Positions 50,001 to 56,000 of a DNA stretch of 64,000 nucleotides are shown here, in pieces. Made by a program: the position numbers and the translations under genes. Under the pieces are notes generated by a model. It saw only the letters and a list, made by a program, of their open reading frames with translations. It did no database searches and was not told the DNA's origin. Source of the stretch: Bicyclus anynana (taxonomy: Eukaryota; Arthropoda; Insecta; Lepidoptera; Nymphalidae); NCBI RefSeq assembly GCF_947172395.1, contig NC_069100.1:11374109-11438108 (forward strand), written 5' to 3'. Positions within the stretch are counted from its first letter, which is position 1. Each line of letters begins with the position of its first letter.

Positions 50001-53000
50001 ATTACATACTGTAGATAGAGTCAACGTTATCTCAGAGTACTTCGGTTTCGTAGTGAAACTTTTGAAGGTTATTTTGTTAGATGGCTTAGCCGCTTGAATT
50101 TGTTAGTTATCGCAGAGATAACTAACGAATTCAAGCCGTTAGGCCTAGGCTTGTAGGTAATGTTTGAATCTACAATGTTAGATTGTATTTATCTAGATTT
50201 AATCTCTAAAGAAAGCCGAATCTATTCATTAAATACTTCAATTAAAAAGTACTAATAGACATGTACGGAACTCTTAAATAATTTTATTTTTTTTAGTCTC
50301 TCACAATCCGCCCCTGCCATTTACCTACAATAATTTCTATACACATAGCCCCACCTAAGGTAATTATTTTGACCTCAAACCGTCACCATAATCGGTCCAG
50401 CTCCCAAGGCTGACTTTTTACGTCACTATCGTGATTTCATCTTAATTTACCATTGATATCTTTCAACACGATCAATATTTGTCTCCAAACAAGCAAAGTG
50501 TGTGCTGACAATAGGCACAAGTAGTCCAGGTGACTTCAAACGCATGCCCTGTGCGACTTAACACCGGGCCCTAAATCGTAGAAATTATACGTAGCGATTA
50601 ACGTAGGTCTTTTTTTTTTTTTACTCTTTACAAGTTAGCCCTTGACTACAATCTCACCTGATGGTAAGCGATGATGCAATCTAAGATGGAAGCGGGCTAA
50701 CTTGTTAGGAGGAGGATGAAAATCCACACCTCTTTCGCGGTTTCTATACGGCATCGTACCGGAACGCTAAATCGCTTGGCGGTACATCTTGCCGATAGGG
50801 TGGTAACTAGCCACGGCGGACCCACCAGCCAGACCTAGACCAATTAAGAAAATCTCAATCGGCCCAGCCGGGGATCGAACCCAGGACCTCCGTCTTGTAA
50901 ATCCACCGCGCATACCACTGCACAGGTCATGCTTAACTTGGAGCACAATTGAACGCAGTGCCGGATTTGACGTCCTAAGCAATGTTTCCCTGTGGGCCCT
51001 CTTTAGTTATGTGACCAAATAGATAGGTAGACTATCACACTATCACACTAATATTATAAAGGCGAAAGTTTGTGTGTAAGTGTGAAAGTGTGTAAGTATG
51101 TTTGTTCCTCTTTTACGCTGCGGCTACTGAAGCGAATTGGATGAAATATGGAATAGATTTTACTCTGGATTAACACATAGGCTACTTTTCATCCCGGAAA
51201 AGTCCACGGTTCCCGCGGTATTCGTGAAAACTGAATTCCACGCGGGCGAAGTCGCGGGCGTCCGCTAGTAAATATATAAATCATCTGCCGTCGATTTGTA
51301 ATAATAACCAGTGCACAGTAAAACCAACTGTAGTTTCTGTTACATCATGGTTAGGCTTAATTTTAATATGTATTAAAAATAAACAATTTAAAACGCTCGA
51401 ATTTTGAAATTGCTTTAACTTTCTTGTGCTCGCATTTTTTCTCGGTCGTCTCTTATGCCTTCCTAGACGAGATACCCTAAGAAATTGCTTAATTAGCTTA
51501 TTGGCTAATCTAGGCCTTGTTGACACAGATTTTTTGCAAAGAAAAAAACGGACTTAAAACTAACAAAGTTTAGGTAGACACAAAAAAAAAGAAAAGAAAA
51601 GACAACACTAAAACAAGCCATAAATAGTTTTAGACAACCAACATTACAAAGATATAACACTAGAAAGGCTGAAAGTTTGCTGAAAGCTCATGCCTGACAA
51701 AATTTCATCATCATCATCATAAACAACCCACATTCGACTCACTGTAGAGCACGAGTCTCCTCTCAGAATTAACATTAGGCCTTAGTTCACCACGCTGGCC
51801 CAATGGGAATTGGCAGACTTCACACAGACAGAGAATTAAGCAAATTCTCAGGTTTGCAGGTTCGCTCACTGTTGAATCATTATCACTCGTACATAACTGA
51901 AAAATTGGAGTAGCATGCCTCGGATCGGATTCGGACTTACGCCCTCCGAAACAAAGGCAGCTAGGTCATATCCACTGGACTATCATGTCTCTTTCACACA
52001 ATCTTTCAACCTTCCTAAAATGAAGTACCTACATGACAATGAGCCGCTAAATAAGGTCAAAAATATATAATCTATACTAATATTATCTATACTAATATTA
52101 TAAAGAGGTAAAGTTTGTAAGTTTGTAACAATTTTTTGAAATGGGGTAATCTTCGGATCTACTGGACCGATTTTAAAAATTCTTTCACCAGTAGAATGCT
52201 TCGTTATCGGGGAGTGCTATAGGCTATATTTTATATTTCTATCATATATAACTACTGAGATATCGCGGGTTTTCTCTTACAGGTCGGACCGAAAAACTTA
52301 CTTATTCGCATGCGCTGCCTCAACCATTGCGTATAACTGAAATAAATGTATGGAGGCTTTTTGAACCTTTTAAAGTTCTACAAAAAAGTCCGCGACACCA
52401 TATATCTATCTTTTATATTTTAGCAGATATAGTACCTTTAGTACTTTAATAAATTATTTAAATTTTAAATTAAGGTTTACGTCATTATTTACACAACTAA
52501 ACTTAAATCCTTATCAAAATAAATTATTTAATAATCACAAGGATATTATAGAGATAAGATTTGCCCTTTACAGTATGTTAATTAGTTATATAGTTTCGGA
52601 GAGAATACAAAATTTCTGAAAGTCGCAGAAATGCCGCTATATGACGCCCCGCGGTTTCAATTACGTGGTTCCCGTTCCCGTGTGAATATGAGAACCAATA
52701 ATAGCCTATGACACTCGCAAATAATGTAGCTTTCTATTGGTAAAAGAATTTTCCAAATCGGTCCAGTAGATCCAGAGATTACCCCCGACAACCACACAAA
52801 CTTTACCTCTTTATAGTATTAGCATAGAAGTCGCTTGGGAAATTATAGTCTTTTGGTCATTGCACCACGCACAAAAGGCTGGACCAATTTTGCTGAGGGT
52901 AGGGATAGGATAGGGGTAGGGAAGGGGTAGGATAGAGGTAGGGTAGTGTAAGTGTAGGGTAGGGTAGGGTAGGGTACGGATAAGGTAGGGGTAGTGTAGG

Positions 53001-56000
53001 GTAGGGGTAAGGTAGAGGTAGGGGAAGGACATGGAACGTATAGGGTAGGGGAGGAGTAGGATAGGGGTAGGGTAGGGGTAGATTAGGGTCAGGGTAGGGT
53101 AGGGTATGGATAGGTTACGGGTAGGGTTAGGGTAGGGGTAAGGTGGGGGGAGGGTAGGGTTAGCGTTAGCGGTAGGGTAGGAGTAAGGTAGGGGTAGGGT
53201 AGGGTAGGGTAGGGTTGGGTAGGTTTACGAGCAGGGTAAGGTAGAGGTAGAGAAGTTTACATCAATTTTTACGCAGACGAAGTCGCGGGCGTCCGCTAGT
53301 AATACATAAAAACTAACTGTGTTTGAATGTTTATAAAATAATTATTTATTTTAAATAATTTCTTAATTAAGTAATTAAATATTATATTTTTCATTATTTG
53401 AAGTATAAACATAAACACACAAATAACAAAGATATTTGTGCCATACTTTAACGATCTCTCTCAGAGACGACGTCACTCTAACTAATTAAAAAATTGTCAT
53501 CATCCGTATTCCAGGCTCTCGGTCCATACTAGGGTATCCAACATAAAAACATGAGACTCTTACCTATAATTAAAGCTCTCACAGTGGAACCGCCTCTCTT
53601 CAGCGCATTCCCTCCTACAGTCTTCCAAACGTTCGCAGTTCACGACCTTTCTCACGTGACTCCGCAGAGCACGTCTTCCGGCGAGCACGCGCCTGAAGCA
53701 CGCTGAAACAAGAGAAATTTATCGAGTAAGTATGGATTAAGTCAATCTTTTGTGATATAACTGAGTTATAAAGCTGATCGGGGCAGAGGCGTCCGGGTGC
53801 TTCGAACCCGGACACCGCGCGGGTTATGATGACGGGCCCGGGCGCAAATTCTTTATTTTTGTTAAGCCAACCGACTATAAAATTCATTTTACCCGTATAA
53901 TTACGTTGGGCTAAATAACTACTTATAATTTTGAGCTCTAGAAGTTATTTTTATTTGCGCTAATTATGGTTAGACAAGAGGTCTAAACTAGGGTGAAGAT
54001 TATGAGAGTCATGAGAAGCTTGATGACCTATTGAAAATAGGTAACTACTTACAAGGTTTTTGTTTGCAAGGTTTGCGTTGACTTAAATTGCAGTTTGTCC
54101 ATTTTAACAGTGCTCAGCACGCTTATGTACTAAAGGGCACTATGGTGATGATTGCACCCAGGCGCTACGTGAGCTAGAGACGCCTCTGGGTCGGAGAAGT
54201 AAACTCTCGAAAATGCAGACGGCAAAATTCCAATTTCAAATTCTTTCATTTCAAATAGAGGCCCCACGATTTCACTCGCGTTGTTCCCTTTCTCATTAGT
54301 AGATAAAATATAGCCTATGACCCCCGATTCGAGGATGTGGGTTTGAATCCGGTACGGGGCATGCACCTCCAACTTTCAGATAATTATGTGCATTTTAAGA
54401 AATTAAATATCACGAGTTTCAAACGGTGAAGGAAAACATGGTGAGGAAACCTGCATACCAGAGAATTTTCTCAATTCTCTGCGTGTGTGAAGTCTGCCAA
54501 TCCGCATTGGGCTAGCGTGGTGGACTATTGGCCTAAACCCTCTCATACTGAGAGGAGACTCGAGTAGAATATGGGTTGATAATGATGATGATATAGCCTA
54601 TGTTACTCGGTGAAGATGTAACTTTCTAATGGTGAAAGAATTTTAAGTATCGGTAGAGTAGTTTTGGACGTAAATTTTATCCAAAAAACAAATAATATAT
54701 ATAAGTATATCGGCTACTAAGCTCTCGCTCTACTTATAGTAAATTCCAAGCCGTGCAAAGCGGGGAGGCTATAGTTAATTAGATATTTGTAAAAGGAATT
54801 TTAATTATAATAAAACCTACAACTCCGCCGTTATATAGATTTTCTTCATAGCATAGCAAAAATTCCCATACATTTTGTAAGCGCCAAAGGTTGGCTTGGC
54901 ACGCATACAATTTTAAATGACTACATAGTTACTCGCACAGATTAAAGAATCAGGCAGACAGAGCATACGGAACACGACAGTGTCGCAGCCGTTCCAAATA
55001 CAAAATTCAACAACGAATACATTTGCGAGTCACGAAGCGTCGCAACAGTAATTTTCAATATTATTCAAGAAAAATGGCGTCATACGTTTTTAAATATGTT
55101 AATAAACACTAAAACTAAAAAAATAAAATGAAGTATTTTTTTTATTAGTAATTTATTGATTATATTAATTTACGTTATTGATGTTAGTGTTAAATTTTGA
55201 AATACAAATTATGATAAAAGTTTGTGAAGAAGACGCGTGACGTTTGTTTTTTTCATCGGCTTTACAACGCTGCTTGTAAGCCTCATTCTGAACATTCTTT
55301 ATTCTGTGGTTACTCGTAATTAGTTTAAGCATACTCTGCAATTAATACTTGAGTCACTGGGTCACAGTCATTCTATGTTTATCGCTGTTTAATCTAAATT
55401 ATTGTACTTTTTTCCACTACAAGAGTAGTTTTATATACATAAACATCATCAAGGTTGTGTTTTTGTCCGTCTGTGTATGAATGGGATTGGATCATCGTTT
55501 AATTTTGATGCATTAGAGGATTTTGTGAGTCATTTGAACTTGACTTTGGTTGGGTTCTTTGTAATTTTTTGAAATAGAAATATTATGCGGTTGACACATA
55601 ACAATGACACAAAAACATTTATGTGTTGTTATATGATTGGCAAATATAATAATATTATTGCAAAGTATTTATATTTACAACCTTTCTTCTTTACCGAAAC
55701 TAACGCTCGAAAAGACAAAATTTAGAGAGTAGGTATACATTCTATTTATATTTTAAATTGGAACTTTTTTATTTTATAACAAAAGTGTTACAGTATTTTT
55801 AATAAACGGCCCAGGCCTACCCTAAGCACCCGGCAATTAACTTGTATCTCAAAAAATCTTGATAATTCTTCTTTAATAATAAAATCATTACGTACTTTGT
55901 CAAAAAAGGTTTGCTACAACGTTTTACGAAATTTTCAATTCTTTTTTTTAATTTGCCTCCAACGGGGACTAGCAAAGATCATTGAGCATAGAGCCTGAGT

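Noticed and set aside
52890..53262. Interstitial telomere repeat
   Set aside because: The unit is GGGTA/TAGGG, not the insect TTAGG, and it sits inside Helitron-like sequence.
53615..53887. 90-codon ORF over exon 2
   Set aside because: It reads exon 2 in the wrong frame; the PAN frame is the spliced one.
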